This document shows positions 1-12,700 of a stretch of 64,000 bases of DNA, one piece after another (positions within the stretch are counted from its first letter, which is position 1; every line of letters starts with the position of its first letter). This DNA is from Ganoderma boninense (lineage: Eukaryota > Basidiomycota > Agaricomycetes > Polyporales > Polyporaceae): contig CM035312.1 in NCBI GenBank assembly GCA_002900995.3, positions 3,182,602-3,246,601 of the forward strand. The letters run 5' to 3'. The notes under the pieces were generated by a model. That model ran no database searches and had not been told where the DNA came from. It saw nothing but the letters and a program-made list of their open reading frames with translations. A program made the translations under genes and the position numbers.

Positions 1-1920
1 AATGTCGAAGTGGGGGCAAACCTTCCTTGGCGTGAGCGATTCGTTTCTGACGCCGCAGAGCCTGTGACTGGGTTTCCCGGCGCACTTGGTCTGCATGAAA
101 ACGGTTCCTTCTCGTCAAGAACTCCGTCCGTGGCTCGTTAGGGCGTTGATATGGTCCGAAAGGAGGTGTGCTACCGTCGAACCCAGAATAGTCCGGGAGT
201 GGTCGGGTCTCCTCGCCGCGACAAAGAGTCACAATTCGTGGTTTCCCGGCAGGAGGGTGTTGCAGAGCGAGATGAACCTCTTCGAGTGAACGGGGAAAGA
301 ACGATTTCATGAAGGATGAGCTTGCCGCTGAGTGTACGATCTCCGCTTGGTTACGCCATCTAACAAATAGGGGGACATTTGCGGCGCGAAGAACTGGAAG
401 TATCGCAAGCAACTCGCGCTTGGTGGGATCGATGACAGTCCCGACACGGAGGTTGATGGAAAAGTCTGTGATAATGGAGTCGCGAAGCGCGTCGATCCAC
501 GAGTCCGGGACACGCTCTTGTCTCAGAAACAAGACCCATTCCGGGACAGAGCTATCCATCTCGGCATCGTAGCGAGTAGACATCACTTGTGGATTCCGAC
601 CTTCATCAGCTCCAGGAAATAGCCAGCAAGAAATGGCTAAAGAACATCGAGCGGCAAGAAGTCGGAAAGCGAAATGAGCTTGAAGGATAGATCGCTTGGC
701 AAGATGCTCAGATCCGTAGACCTGGCGATAGCCGTAGTCCTCTGGAGGAGGGCAATGTGTCTGGCGACGAATCGCGTACCATCCAGATGGGCCGCAGGAG
801 CTTTGTTCTGTGGAAGTCAAGAGGAGTTCCGAAACGTGTAGAAGGCCTTTCTCCAACCGGATCCAGGAATTTCGAATGTCGTCAGCGAGCGCCCATCCGC
901 GCTCGAAGTGTGTAAGCACGATTTTGGTGGGATCGAGGCACAATCGAGAGAGAAGCGGGTCGCCCACTGGATCCCTGTGGAGTACGAAGGGGAGTTCCGG
1001 AAAACTCTTCGTATTCAGGCGAGGACGTAAAATGCTTCCAAGATTGAAATCAAATTCTGAGCCGTTGTCAGTGAATATATTGATGATCGGGGGAACATTG
1101 ACGATCGTAAAAATTTGCTCGTTCTCGTCCACAAAGGTGTATAGTGAATTCCTCCTAATAGGTGCGATGAGAGGTATAACAGGCACCTGTTCATAATCTG
1201 CACTCACCAATTGTTCGAGGACATGATTGTCGAGTGTCAATTTTAAGCCACCGAGAACTGGTATTGGCTGTTGATGTGTTCCGAGTCAGAGCCCTTCAGG
1301 TACGCCCATATCGCAAACATCCACGCTTTGTTTAGAGGACACTTACAGACAGAGATCTCGAGTACTGACTTCCTTGGGTACGCGGGTAAATATTGGAAGG
1401 AGCTGAGGACTGGGCTCCGGCGATTGGAAGATAGGAACGGCGAAACACAGGGAAGCCTGTGGAAGCCTTCGACTCAGAGTCAAGACCATCACATGACCCG
1501 CTGCGTTTCAGGTGCCCAGCGAGGAAAGCGGATCGCAGGCTTCGGAAGATACCCAGTCACCGGACGGTCATCGATAACACTTCCACCATCACGCTGGAGC
1601 ATTCCGAGTCGTTTGACAACCTACAACTTCCCATTGAATATGTTTACATGTTCTTGGACAAGAAACCGGGAAAGTTCTTGAGGAAAATCAAGTGTAAGTC
1701 CATGTGGAGAGGTGCCAGCCTTCTTCCACGACACTTCGTGTTTCAAGTCAAATAAGTCTTGCAGGGTAACTCTAGTACTGTCAGCCTCGGAGATTGCCTG
1801 AGTTACTAGATAGGAGGCAAGCCAAGAAGTGCCGTACCAGCATCCTAGAGGACAGCGGGTGAAACCGAACGGACATGTGGGCATGCTGAAGCCTGACGGG
1901 GAAGGACAACTCTTATACAA
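1..1920 (-). CDS. Partial multi-exon gene of unknown function, running off the left edge
   Basis: Reading leftward, one minus-strand frame stays open for about 422 codons from 1267 to base 1, which is far beyond chance. The frame reads smoothly, with pieces such as NHVLEQLVSADYEQVPVI, PPPEDYGYRQVYGSEHLAKR and WIDALRDSIITDFSINLRVG. It enters through an acceptor ending AACAG just before 1267. The likely donor is GTAAGT at 1346, making a 79-bp intron, and a further exon lies at about 1347-1545. Another plausible exon (1621-1920) contains TRCPLGCWYGTSWLASYL and DLKHEVSWKKAG. Style and composition match large, poorly characterised Agaricomycete protein families that are often multicopy near transposons. 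I cannot name a domain. The 3' end lies outside the window and the first exon is uncertain. Confidence 0.55.
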
Positions 1921-2150
1921 CCTGACCTATCGCTACTTCTGATCAGCGTATCAAATGTAAGAGCTGGCCAGCGGTGGGCAATTTTGTCTAGATGATATTC
2001 ACAAAAGGAGATACACGGTATATTTCAAGGTGCCAACGACGATGACAATGCAAGTACCAACCACAACTGGGACGACAGGAAATAGCTGAGCAAGACCGAC
2101 AGCGATAGACCGGCCAATAAGCTATAGAAACAGACTACATTTTTTGAACC

Positions 2151-3835
2151 TCAAAGCAGGCCGCAATCGAACTTCATAGCCTTGACGAGCTCCTTCGCCA
2201 GAATGTGTGAGCAGTGAATTTTTGACCGCAGTGCCATGACCCAGTCCTCCACCGCGTGATTCTCCTCTACAATCTTGAGAGCGCGATGGATTCTGCGTGG
2301 TAAGCCTTCACGCGAGAGGATGTAATCGGTAAACGGCCCATACACCTTCCAGGGCTGGTGTCCCGCCATCAAGACGTGTGGACGGGCGTAGTCGGGGGTG
2401 GATGGATGAGCATACGAAGAATGAGACATGGCACGAGAGGGAGGCGGTACAGGTGGAGGGGCCAGCGACGATTCAGAAGGAGGCGAAGCGCAGCGCTCGA
2501 CGTGGGGGGATTCATATACGGAAGATGGATGGGATTCGGTGGCCGACAAGACTGACCACTGGGAGCTCTCGATCGTTGTCTCTTGGAGGGGCCACGAGGG
2601 CCCGGCCGGTTTCCCAAAGGTCCGGCAAGAGGATGGGGGCGTCGATGCAACATGCGCACCGACTAACTGCTCTTTGCTAAGCACCTCTTCCTTGTTCCGT
2701 TCTAGACGGGTAGGGCAATTAGCGCAGTCCAAATAAATGACGTGAACAAACAGACTCACCGTCAAAGCTCTCCCGGAACGCGACTCGAAGCTCTTCAATC
2801 TCCTCGATCCGCTCTGTGTTGATCAACTCAAGGTCCCTAACGCGATGCTCGAGGTCGAACATGAGAGCGGAGATATCGGGGAGCCGGGTGGACCCTCCAA
2901 AGCCTTCCAGCCCTGCCACAGAGGGTTTGATGTTCTCCGCGGTCAAGCGTACACAGTCATTTTCGGTAGCATCTCTCTGTGCAGTTGGGGTAGAGGACGG
3001 AGAAGAGAAAACATCCGGCATTGGAGGAGCCGGGAGAGGTCGCGGAGCCGTGGACTGTGTCTGGGAAACGGCATCGATGATCGCGACCTGCTCGGAGATG
3101 AGCCGTTCGAGAACACCCGGCTGACGGCCGAAAAACGTGTGCCAGTTAGTTTCGGAAGGAGGGATTAGCGGTTGGATGTTAACGTGGGGACGTGGATTTG
3201 TGTTCGTCGTGTTGACTGGGCCCTTCCAGCTAAACGACTTGGCCTTATCGTAGCCTTGCATGGCAGAGAGGCCGATTTCCTCGGCGAAGTCCTGAACCAT
3301 TCGTGCAAAGATGATGCTCGTCCTGGGCTGTTCGCGGATTATCTCGGGGAGGAAGACATTCATCTTGACATCGGTCACAGAAGGGATTGTACCGAGGCGT
3401 CGAGTCGCTCCTGTGGAAATGGCAAAACTTATGCCACCAAAGAGACGATCATGCCAAGTGAGCTGTGAGGAAAATGAGCGTCTCATTTCGTGAACATGTT
3501 TGAGAAAGACATGCCAGGTCCATGAGAATCTTCATGTACTCGTCATGAAGTCCATCCTCCCAGCTGGTTGATATCCTTGCCGTATGAGCTGAAAGATGCG
3601 TATCGTGTAGACCGCCGTGTCCGACCTGCTCTTCCCCATTCGACGACCCACCGCAAGCAATTAGGGCTATCGCTGCAGCCCGGACGCGGGCTACTGGGAG
3701 GTCTCGGAGGAGAGGCTGAGAGCGCAAATGGTTCGTCATGGAGTTGACGCCGCTTGGAGTCAGCGTGCATTTGTCGAACGCGAGGGAAGCCGTGAAGGCT
3801 GTGGGGATGTCCGGAGGTAACTTGCCAGCGGCCAT
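2151..3835 (-). CDS. Multi-exon protein of unknown function with a coiled-coil segment
   Basis: Three minus-strand open segments line up as exons. The first (3835 to about 3510) begins MAAGKLPPDIPTAF and contains VARVRAAAIALIACGGSS. The second (about 3450-2757) contains a long helix-like stretch (FDLEHRVRDLELINTERIEE) and ends in SFDG. A clean intron follows (GTGAGT donor, CGTCTAG acceptor near 2706), and the last exon is Pro/Ser-rich with a helical tail ending KFDCGLL. The junction between exons one and two is unclear: the acceptor TCCTCACAG is good, but an in-phase GT donor is not obvious, so a small error or decay is possible there. I recognise no domain. It lies just upstream of, and on the same strand as, the large gene at the left edge. 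Confidence 0.45.
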
Positions 3836-6800
3836 GGCGGGGGTGGGAAGGAAAAGATGAGGGTCAGTGGACCACCAAAGAGAACCTTATAGGCTGTCTT
3901 TCGGTCACGTTGTATGCGTCGTGGTCGGCGGTAAGACACGGCATGGAAGTCGAAGTTGAAGCAGGAGTGGTAACTCAAGTATCAAATGGGCGCATGTGAC
4001 ATCGAGGCCAACTTCGGCTGTCGCCTGTTCCCCCGCTTGACGGCGCACTTCGCAAGATAAAATGAAGAAAGTGTGACGCGTTTCCTAGAGCGCCATAGTA
4101 CAGTCGTTTCCGAGGTATGAAACCAACCTGGAGGCTGAAACTCTCCCAGTCTGTCCAGCGGTATCACGATCGGCCAAGGGAACCAATCCGCTCTCCAGTG
4201 TAGTGTAGGAGAGATACAGTTACTCTAAACGGCAGATTGCACGTCAAGATGCCCTGGAAGTGTATAAATTTACAATCCGCCTCGAACGATCCACGGAACA
4301 TGCCCTTGACGCCAGAGCCGCTCGTCACAGTGGGTCCTTAGGAACCTTCTAGAAGAGGTGCGAACCAGGCGGATGGCTGGGTATTGTAGGATTGCATGCG
4401 CCTATGTAGGCAGCGGAATTTTCGTGGGAGCTAAACCCAGTAAATAGAGGGTATTCACAACGAAGGGCGTGCAGAGGCACTGAAGTGCGGCCCGACGTAC
4501 GGGCCACGCAACATTGGTAGCATTGGAGAGGAAGGATTACAGGTTTCGTCCGGTCGAGACGGGACATGATGTGACAAGGTCCTGCCAGCTGCCGAAGCAG
4601 CTAGCAAACAGCTCGAGGCGTCGGCCAGGCTATAGCCCAAGCAGATCCTGCGCAGCTGAGGGACGGAGGGTGACCTGAACAACGGGTACAGCAGAAAAAG
4701 CCATGACTGGAGGGACGATGGAAGGACTGATCGGAACAACGCAACTTGGCGGCAATCTATCGAACGTGGGGACATGGCGATAGACCATGCGACGACGGGG
4801 AGTGGATATCAGCGGAGTCCACGGTCTGGGTGAGAATCATCTAAAACCGGGACACCGCTGAGTTGGCATACCAGCGCCGGCCAACGGTCGTCAATGTACG
4901 TAACTTTCTGCTCTTTGCCCGAGCCTCGGCAATGTTGTGCTTACTAGATAATATAGCCACATTAGCCTTGCGAGAACACAAGTACGAACTGACACCAACT
5001 TACCCTCCTCTTCCTGTGGTGTCGCTGCTCCGCGGTGTCCGGAACAATTACGCTGATGTTAGCAACAGATGCCGGCATCACGTTCCATAAAGGATAGTTT
5101 CGCATGCTTGTCCCGAAATTTCCCCCTCTTCCCACCGATAGCCCGAGTAATCCGGTTCAATGGCGGAGTTATCAAGCGATATGCCCGAGGGTGACCCCCA
5201 GAAATTGTTCGGCCAGAGCTGGATAGAAGGCGTGAACGGCGACGATGTCTCGCCGAGGAGGACATCATTATCCTCGCACGAGGATGCAGTACGGCCGAAG
5301 GCTGAAATAATGAACCACTGCGCTCTTCGAGGGAAGGCTCTTCCCGTCGAATGAGTTGCATCAGACCCATTGTTAGGGGAAGGGGTACTCCCCATGGCCC
5401 ATTAGGACAAGCTGGATACCTTGAATCGCACAGCAGGCGGAGACGTGGGATAGAGCTAGAGGATTCGAGGATGAGCGGAAGACTCTGTCGTCGGGATCGG
5501 CGGCTGGAACTTACCATGCGTTCTGCCTGGCGTAGACGTTGAAGCTCCAGTAGTTGTTCTCCTCGTACTGGACGCCAACTTCAAAATTGGTCGGAGATTC
5601 TGTTCCGAGGCAATTACAGTCTCAAGCTGTTTTATGGATTCAACTTAAAGTGCAGTGTCTTGAGACCCAAGCATAGGAGGGGCAGAAAACACACCGCACT
5701 GCGTGCACTGGGTGTCGAATATATGAAGTTAGTTGCGCATGGCCGGTCTAAGTCCCGGTAGATAACAGGATAACTGTAGACGAGGTACGCACAAAGAATC
5801 ATGGCGACTTGTCTGGTCGCAAGCGTGTTGTCTGATGAATGAGCCAGTCCAAATCTCATTCTATCCTCCAGAACTGGATACGTCTGTCATGACACTGCGC
5901 GCACCCGGTGTTGGGTAGACCAACCCAGGCGCACCCAGCTCTTCCCACAACAGAGCATTGCAGTACTGGGGTTCAGACTCACGACGCCAAGAAATTTTAA
6001 CTCCTGTTTGGCTCCTGTTGTCACTCCAAACCCATGGCGATCCCGAACATGAGCTTGCACCTATGAAACCCTCGTCAGCCATCGCCGCGGAGTGCTATAC
6101 GTGGCACGACTACGCACAGAGGGCCGTCCGAAAGTCTATAACTGCCATGCAGCGCATAATCGATAAAGAATTGGTTATGTGTTGATGAAGTGACAAGGAG
6201 AAGGGACTCGCAGGAGACTAGACGAACCGTGAAGAGAGTAACAAGTTTGCAGTGGGCCAGGTCTCCCCCGTTTCCGAAACCGCCCATTAGACTTGAGACT
6301 CCGCACTGATTCACCCCTGGTGCGGAATACGAAAGTTCGTTCGGAGAAAGCAGCCTGATCGAACCCTACATTCGGCCTAACCGGTGAGTCGGCGGTGACC
6401 GCTCCGACCTTGGTCTCGAATGATTTCCATCCGAGCTGCTCAGTGACACAGTCTGGCCCGCAGTACAGCACTGGAGCTTAGCTGTTTGCCTGACTAACTC
6501 CGGTCGCCCCTGGTAGGTACAGGTACTTAAAACGTAGAATTATTGCAAGTCTAACCATTTTTCTCGCTCCGTTCCAGACCGTTCGTAAACTAGTAGTATC
6601 TTCCAGTGAGGGCAACTCATCCAGAAACGGAGTCCGGTGAGACTAACGATGACAAAAGACATGGTCTGAGTCCGAAAGGCGACATTAGTAATGGATATGA
6701 TTGTACTAGTAGCGAACGAGTAAGGGGCAAGGGCGCGACAAGGGATAAATGAGGAAGGGAGGCGGGGATCAACTCAGTACAGTCGGTCTGTACGAATACA

Positions 6801-7090
6801 AGAAGACATTCAGGCATCCCTAATTGAAGGCAACGAAGGATCCATTAGGCCTGGCACGTTATATTGAGGCGAGTACGGAACTTCGTGCTACAAATACTGA
6901 TATTAGCCACGACAATGGTGTGACCAAAAGATAAGGGGCTCACCAGAGTGTGACTTCGCATACATCGCCAACCAGCACAACATGTAGATCATGTGCAGGC
7001 TCTTCGTTAGATGCGACGGGCCCGTAATGGCCTTTCGTAACCTAGTAAACGAAGCACTTAAAAGCAAGATCCATGGCATACTCCGAAGAC
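3836..7090. other. Gene-poor stretch with one short repeat
   Basis: No coding frame here could be assembled convincingly on either strand. The longest overlapping minus-strand frames at 5059-5517 read partly like protein but have no good splice context or recognisable motif. The supported content is the 57-bp repeat at 5895-5951 and, just 5' of it on the minus strand (about 6060-6075), a GFIG-coding string followed by GTGC that resembles an exon end in the inverted-repeat gene at 18.9-19.3 kb. This suggests a relic of the same family. Confidence 0.4.
5895..5951 (-). repeat. 57-bp short repeat, copy 1
   Basis: This 57-bp stretch matches 19137-19193 at 56 of 57 positions. The only difference is T versus A in the trinucleotide before CCCACAAC. 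It contains a partly palindromic core, GTTGGGTAGACCAAC. Read on the minus strand it starts GTTGTGGG and is followed by an AG at the far end (GCGCGCAG), so it could be spliced as a tiny intron. It is also open, coding LWEELGAPGLVYPTPGAR. A looser third version lies at 18913-18962. Confidence 0.8.
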
Positions 7091-7096
7091 ACTCAC

Positions 7097-7630
7097 CGCG
7101 AAAGGACTGTCACCGATAGCGGTCCTCGACTCTTCTTCGACGGGACTGGCTGACGTGCTGGCTGGGGAACTCGGGCCCACATCGTCGATGTTGATGCTTG
7201 GGAGCTCGTCTAGATCGTCCCTGCTCTTGGAGGGAGTACTTTGAATGGGAAGGTGATGGCTGTCCGAGGAGCTACTGCGCGCCTTATGAAGACCCTTCGG
7301 AACGGGACGTCTCCACCGTGGGGTGGGAGGGCGAATCTGGCGAAAGTTGGTGCTGGATTTACAACGGCGGGGCACCCTGTTGGGACTTCCATCCGTGCCG
7401 GCGAAACGTGTGAGGGCTCCTGTAGACCAATTGAGGGGAACGGGGAGCGCTGATTTGACGGATCCCGCATCCGTGTCAGAGTCGCTTTGGCTAGAGAGAG
7501 CCACGATGGTCCCGTGGCTATCCTCCGAGGTTCGTACGCTCGGCGAGGGTACCGCCCCGTGAGTGGCGAGTGCCGAGCTCGTCGCTCGCGTCCCCGGAGA
7601 AGCGCACCGGCCTACAGCGCTGACAGTCAA
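7097..7630 (-). CDS. Possible Ser/Pro-rich exon, unknown function
   Basis: A minus-strand frame of about 178 codons, rich in Ser, Pro, Asp and Arg, ends at a strong donor (TTCGCG followed by GTGAGTG). Upstream on the same strand, a frame at about 7836-8030 encodes a hydrophobic stretch (MFILASILTGAITAMLHI) that could be a membrane helix, but I could not join the two with confidence. There is no recognised domain. It could be a disordered region of a larger gene or a chance open frame. Confidence 0.25.
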
Positions 7631-8358
7631 CTCGGATACGACTGATCATGGTCCGTGAAAATGGCTTACTCTCGAATGCGGAGGATGAGCTGTTGGCTGT
7701 AGAACGCATCGTCCGGGGGAGATAGACCGTCGCGTAGTGGGACTGGAAGGAACACGGGGCCCAAAATTGGTCTGTGGTTCGTATATTAAAGGGGAATCAG
7801 CGTCCCCCCAAACTCAAATCGTCTTCGAGCGCGGGTCACACCGGCATCTCCCCCATACAAAATTGAATGGGAACATACCAAGTACCGGCATCAAGCCATT
7901 CCGATATCGACGTGGAAAGTGCTCTGTGGCGGAACCTTCGGCCCCCTCTGACATGTCGGGACTCGAAGACCACCAAGATATGGAGCATGGCAGTAATTGC
8001 CCCTGTCAGGATGGAAGCGAGTATGAACAAATAGCCTCACCCTTCCGAGAAGTTGGTTTCGATCCACGTCGGTCCTGCTGAACGTTATGGCTTGAAGACG
8101 GCGCCGAGATTCCGTTAGCTCTCAAGAAGAGAGAACACATAAGACTAGCCTCAACAACTTGGAACAGATACGGGAGAATTCAAGAGCGAGGCGCTGAGAG
8201 GACTTAGGTAACTGGCGCCGCCACGACTTAGACGGCGGCGGAGGAAGGTCACAGCGGTGCAGGGACTCCAACCAACCTGGTTGAGCGGCCCCGTACCGCG
8301 AGGGTTAATTCACTGGTGTATATGACCTTGTAAAAGTCCGTGCCCTCTCAGAGATGCG

Positions 8359-9320
8359 GTGCGAAGGCCTAGCAACGTGACTGTAGGGATGATCTTGTAT
8401 GGGAGGATTAACTTGCCGGGGTCAATTATTTTGTCCAAGTCCGTGCCCGAAGAGTGCGGCATCTTCCGCACCCATGCCCGGTCACGGTCGGGGAGACAGC
8501 AGCCGATTTTTCTCCCTCCAGCCTCTTTCACCACGTCTGCGTACCACGCCTTCTGGCCAGTGTACACTGTGTCCCCCGGTTCGTCCATTGCTAGCAGCTG
8601 TGGGACGACAGACAGGTGAGTGGTTGTCATGAGTGAGCCAGTGAGTTCTCATCGTAAGTCGATATTTCTGTCCGCACCAGAATGACGCACCAGAAATGTG
8701 AACTCCTGCCTCTCGAAGATCCAGGAATTGGAGGGATTCGCCCACCGCTTTTCTTTCCGGGGCCTGGAGGCTCGTGGATGAGTCGTGCGAGCGACTGGAC
8801 CCCAAAGACCGTCCGCGACCTCACAGTCAAGATGCCAGTCTTTGTTCCCATCGTGAAGCCCGAGGACGCTACCTTCCGGCCGAACGCTCCGCGCGCGTGC
8901 TCATGTTGTACTCCCCCTTCCCCTACCGAGTCAGAGTACTTCGACGCCTTCGAGTGGTCTCCTCCCCCTTCCCCTGAAGAACGCCCGGATGCCATCGACC
9001 CTTGCTTTTTCACCCCTGCTTACCTGCCACCTGCAATGACCAAGATTGCCGTTCTTCCTACAATCCACGAAGTGGCGAGGCAGGTTGCGTTCGTCTTGCC
9101 AGCTGGGAAGGGGCGGCGGGACGCAGGTTCTTACGGAGACTTTAGGGACATTGGAGTGCAGACGGACAAGGTTGAGATGGAAGAGAATGGCTGTGAGGGA
9201 TGGGTCGTCAGCTCTGGCAAGGACCGTCGGGACATTGGAGTGCAGACGGACGAGGTCACTACTCAGGCTGGAGTAGGACGTTCCAGCGGCATTCATTCGC
9301 AGCGACCTCGAACGTCGTGA
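8359..9320 (+). CDS. Possible two-exon gene with duplicated RDIGVQTD motif
   Basis: Two plus-strand open segments join in phase across a good intron. Exon one ends GACAG before GTGAGTGG at about 8617, and exon two starts after CGCACCAG at about 8682, giving TTDR-MTHQKCELL. Exon two is acidic and Pro-rich and carries RDIGVQTD twice, about 30 codons apart (near 9151 and 9235), with similar flanks, so the segment was duplicated internally. Against this call, a minus-strand frame over 8310-8630 also reads plausibly. There is no known domain and function is unknown. It lies downstream of the Plavaka transposase and could be cargo of that element. Confidence 0.35.
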
Positions 9321-9788
9321 ATGGGCATGATACAATGACGAGAGCTACGTTGAACGACAAGTCGACAGACTCCTTCAGGAGGCTCGAGCATTGTCAAATG
9401 CGTGAAGTACTTCATCTAAGACTGAGCAAAAGAAGGGGAGGGGATAAACCCTTTTTGTCCGGGACTCAGGCAGGGAGAGGCGACATAGCTTCGGTTAGTG
9501 CGCTATCCAAGAACACGCACTTCCGGAGATAGCCAGACGAGCCTAGATCCGAGACAAGTGAGCAACGCAGGATGCCATAGCGAGCATGGACGCCGAACTT
9601 GAAGGGCTGGGGTGACGGAAGAAAGGAAGACGAAGAGTGGGAGCGACATGAAGACAAGGGTTTATAAGTACAAGGAAGGGGTCACGGTCGTGTTCGGCAA
9701 ATGGGGAGTTTACGTGGCCCAGCAGGTACTCGGCGCTGAGCACTCTGTTGTGATGGCCGACGAGGTACTATGGGCTGCGACATCAACG

Positions 9789-12700
9789 TCATACACCAGG
9801 GTACAAATTGTCGTTCAAGTCGTCATCAATCTCCGGCCTATCTTCGGCGTCTTCGATACCTTCATCATCTTCTTCGTCGTCGTCGTCGTCCCCTTCGTCG
9901 AAATCGTCATCGTTCCCAATCCCCATGGTCAGCGCGGGATCTTCGCAATCGGGACCTCCCTCGCTGCTCTCTACTTCAGGTTGATGCGTTCCGTTAGCAG
10001 CCGTTAACTCAGCAGGTCGACCAGTTGTTCCCTTGTCATTAGGATCCAAGCATGTACCATCTGTGATGTATACTCGTTAGCTCTGAAGCGATGACGATGT
10101 AAGGCTTAACGCGATATTTGGATGCTGACCAGTGTCGATCTCGTGCTCCACAGGTTCCTTGGTCTTCGACAGCAAGAGATTGAGGTGCGGCAGCGACCCC
10201 GCCTCGGCGAGACCATGTGCGTGAATATGCCCAACAGCCATTCCCCAATGGTATCGCATGAGCGTGTCGCGATCAGAAAAGCTATCATGTAGACCTAAAC
10301 GTAATGCATACATTGGAGGGAGTGAACCACGTACCTTCCGACGTAGTAAGCCTTGTAGTCGTCTTCATCTCTGGCACGCCGTGACAGTCCAATACCATCT
10401 CCATGGACTTTGCCCCGAGCGAAAGACGGAATGATGTGGCAAGCTCGCAATACATCAGAAGGATCAACGAAGCCGAATGCCGAGTCCAATGACGCTATGG
10501 GAGGAAAGGCGACCATAGGGAGTTCTGAGTTTTGCCAGGAGTCCATCCCGCCACGCTCATTCTTGTACCATCTGACCCAAAGGAAGTCGACACGTCTTGG
10601 CTTGTAGTCCAGCATGCCCGCACCCGTATAGATCACGTTTGCGTGGTAAGCTCCGAGGACGCGGGCATATAGATATCTACTTTTCGAGACGGCTTCGTCG
10701 TCGGAGGTCGTGGACGATAGCAGCATGACGTCGTGGTGAGGCGTTCCGCAGTTGATAATATCCCGGCCTCGACGCACATCGTACGTTGTATAGTTGAACC
10801 ATACCTAGTCAATCATGAAAGTCAACTACCCGAACGCCAGCAAGAAACCTCAAGCCTAAGTACCTGTTTATGATGATATATCCGATCGTTGGCAAGAAAT
10901 ACGCAGTCTTCCGGGTTTCCTGCATCCTCGTTGGTGGGCGTTGTTTGGGGAGGAGCAGGGTGAACAATGTCAGGACGTGAGATCCGCTCCCGCTCCAGCA
11001 TCTTGACGATGCGAGGCAGAAGATGTGACCGGAGCTTGGGGAAGAAGTTCTGACAAGGACAAAGCATTAAGAAGGACTATAGACGAACAGCCGCAGAGAG
11101 GAGTAGCGCGTACACAGACTGCGGGGTCTCCCTGGTTCCGGGCGACGAATGCTCGAACGTCAACTGGCGAACTTTCGTTCTGGCCGATGTTGTATTGGAC
11201 CTTGGGACTGAACATAGGATCGACCTTTTTCTCCCTACGTGCCCGGCGCGCGTGGCGTCGTGAGTTGATCAGGAGTGATAGAGGTAGCGAGTTCCGTATT
11301 GCCTGAATGGTTCTCTGCCTCTGTTCTACTCTTGTGAGGGCACGGGCAACGTTCTTCCCGCTTGTTCTCTGATATCTTGACTTGGATAGCTTGTGCTCGG
11401 TTTCGCCCTGGGAAAAGAAGGAATGCTCCTCAGTCTCATGCGGAACGTGCACGCTCAGATGAAATGTTACCAGTCGGGTGGAATAAGAATCGGTGGAACC
11501 CCTTGTACGGATGGATGAGACGTAATCTCCGAGAGCGTGGAGCTTAAATGTATCCAGGTTCAAGGTCTTCAATCGTCTGCTGTCTCCGGGTCCGGAAGCC
11601 ACCTTTGATGACGACAGCTGGGTAAGTTTGGTCTTCTCCTCCCGTCGTTGACGCTGTTCCGCCTCCCTTTTCAACTCCCGGGTGACATACGCCGCGCAAG
11701 TCGTGGCCTTGAAGTCGCGTAAACGCTTACCGAGGAGCGTGGTCAGATTGTCCAAGATCTCTGTCGTCTCATCGGTGTGCATGTGCAAGCCAGCAAACCC
11801 GTGCCAATACGCCATCGAGAATAGGAGTTTCATAAGCCTGCTGTTGTGAGGTTCTGGCAGAAGCTCCTCGAATAACGGTATAGCGCACTGTTGAGGTATA
11901 CCGGTGAGCATGGCATCGTTGACCTGTGACAGCGACACACCTTCAACAATTCTCCATACTCATGGGCAGTCATCTTCTTCAGCTCGGATCAGTTTGTGTA
12001 GATACGTCTAATGATGTCCCTCCGAACGGGGGAAGAAGTCGACATCTGGTTCAGAATTACTGAAGTTAGTTCACCTTCTCGAAAGTAGAGAGTGCGACGA
12101 TACCTACCGCCGGTCGAATTCATCCTTGGCCTTCGGGTCGGCTGCGTCAAGGAGCCGCAGTATATGTACCAGAACGCTCTTCCATACACCTAATTCAACC
12201 TCATGCAAGAAATCCACGGTCAAGGTATCGAAAATGTTAAACCCGAGGTGACCTAAAACCTTGGAAAACGCGTTCTAGAAAGGTTTCAGAGGAATGAAAG
12301 CACTGGTTGTGGAGCTAAGCTCACCGTCGCTGGGACCAAAGATTGCTCGGATAACAAGTTTTCCACGCCCTTATGAGTGACTGCTCCATTGTTCTCATAG
12401 ATGATCCGTCGAGCGGCGTCTACTCGCGCACGCCGTGAGTTGTCATCAACCCGAGCCAACGTTGCTCTCTGTAGGCGATCTCGTGACATGCCTAGATTGT
12501 GTGCACGATCTAGCGGGATCAGACATCGAGGGCACGGGCAACGGCCAAGATTCCGGATGCCGGCAAGCAGTACCCTGCCGTACACATATTCAGACAGCGA
12601 TCATAACTTCAAGTTAGAATTGACATACTTCTCTGGATAGTCCGCAGAATAACTGAAAATCCTCGGGTAAAACCGCCGCTCAACGCCGTCAGGGCACAAA

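Noticed and set aside
8310..8630. Minus-strand frame (106 codons; GQKAWYADVVKEAGGRKIGC) as a gene
   Set aside because: It overlaps the plus-strand exon that has an in-phase intron to the next frame. I kept the plus-strand call at low confidence and mention this as the alternative.
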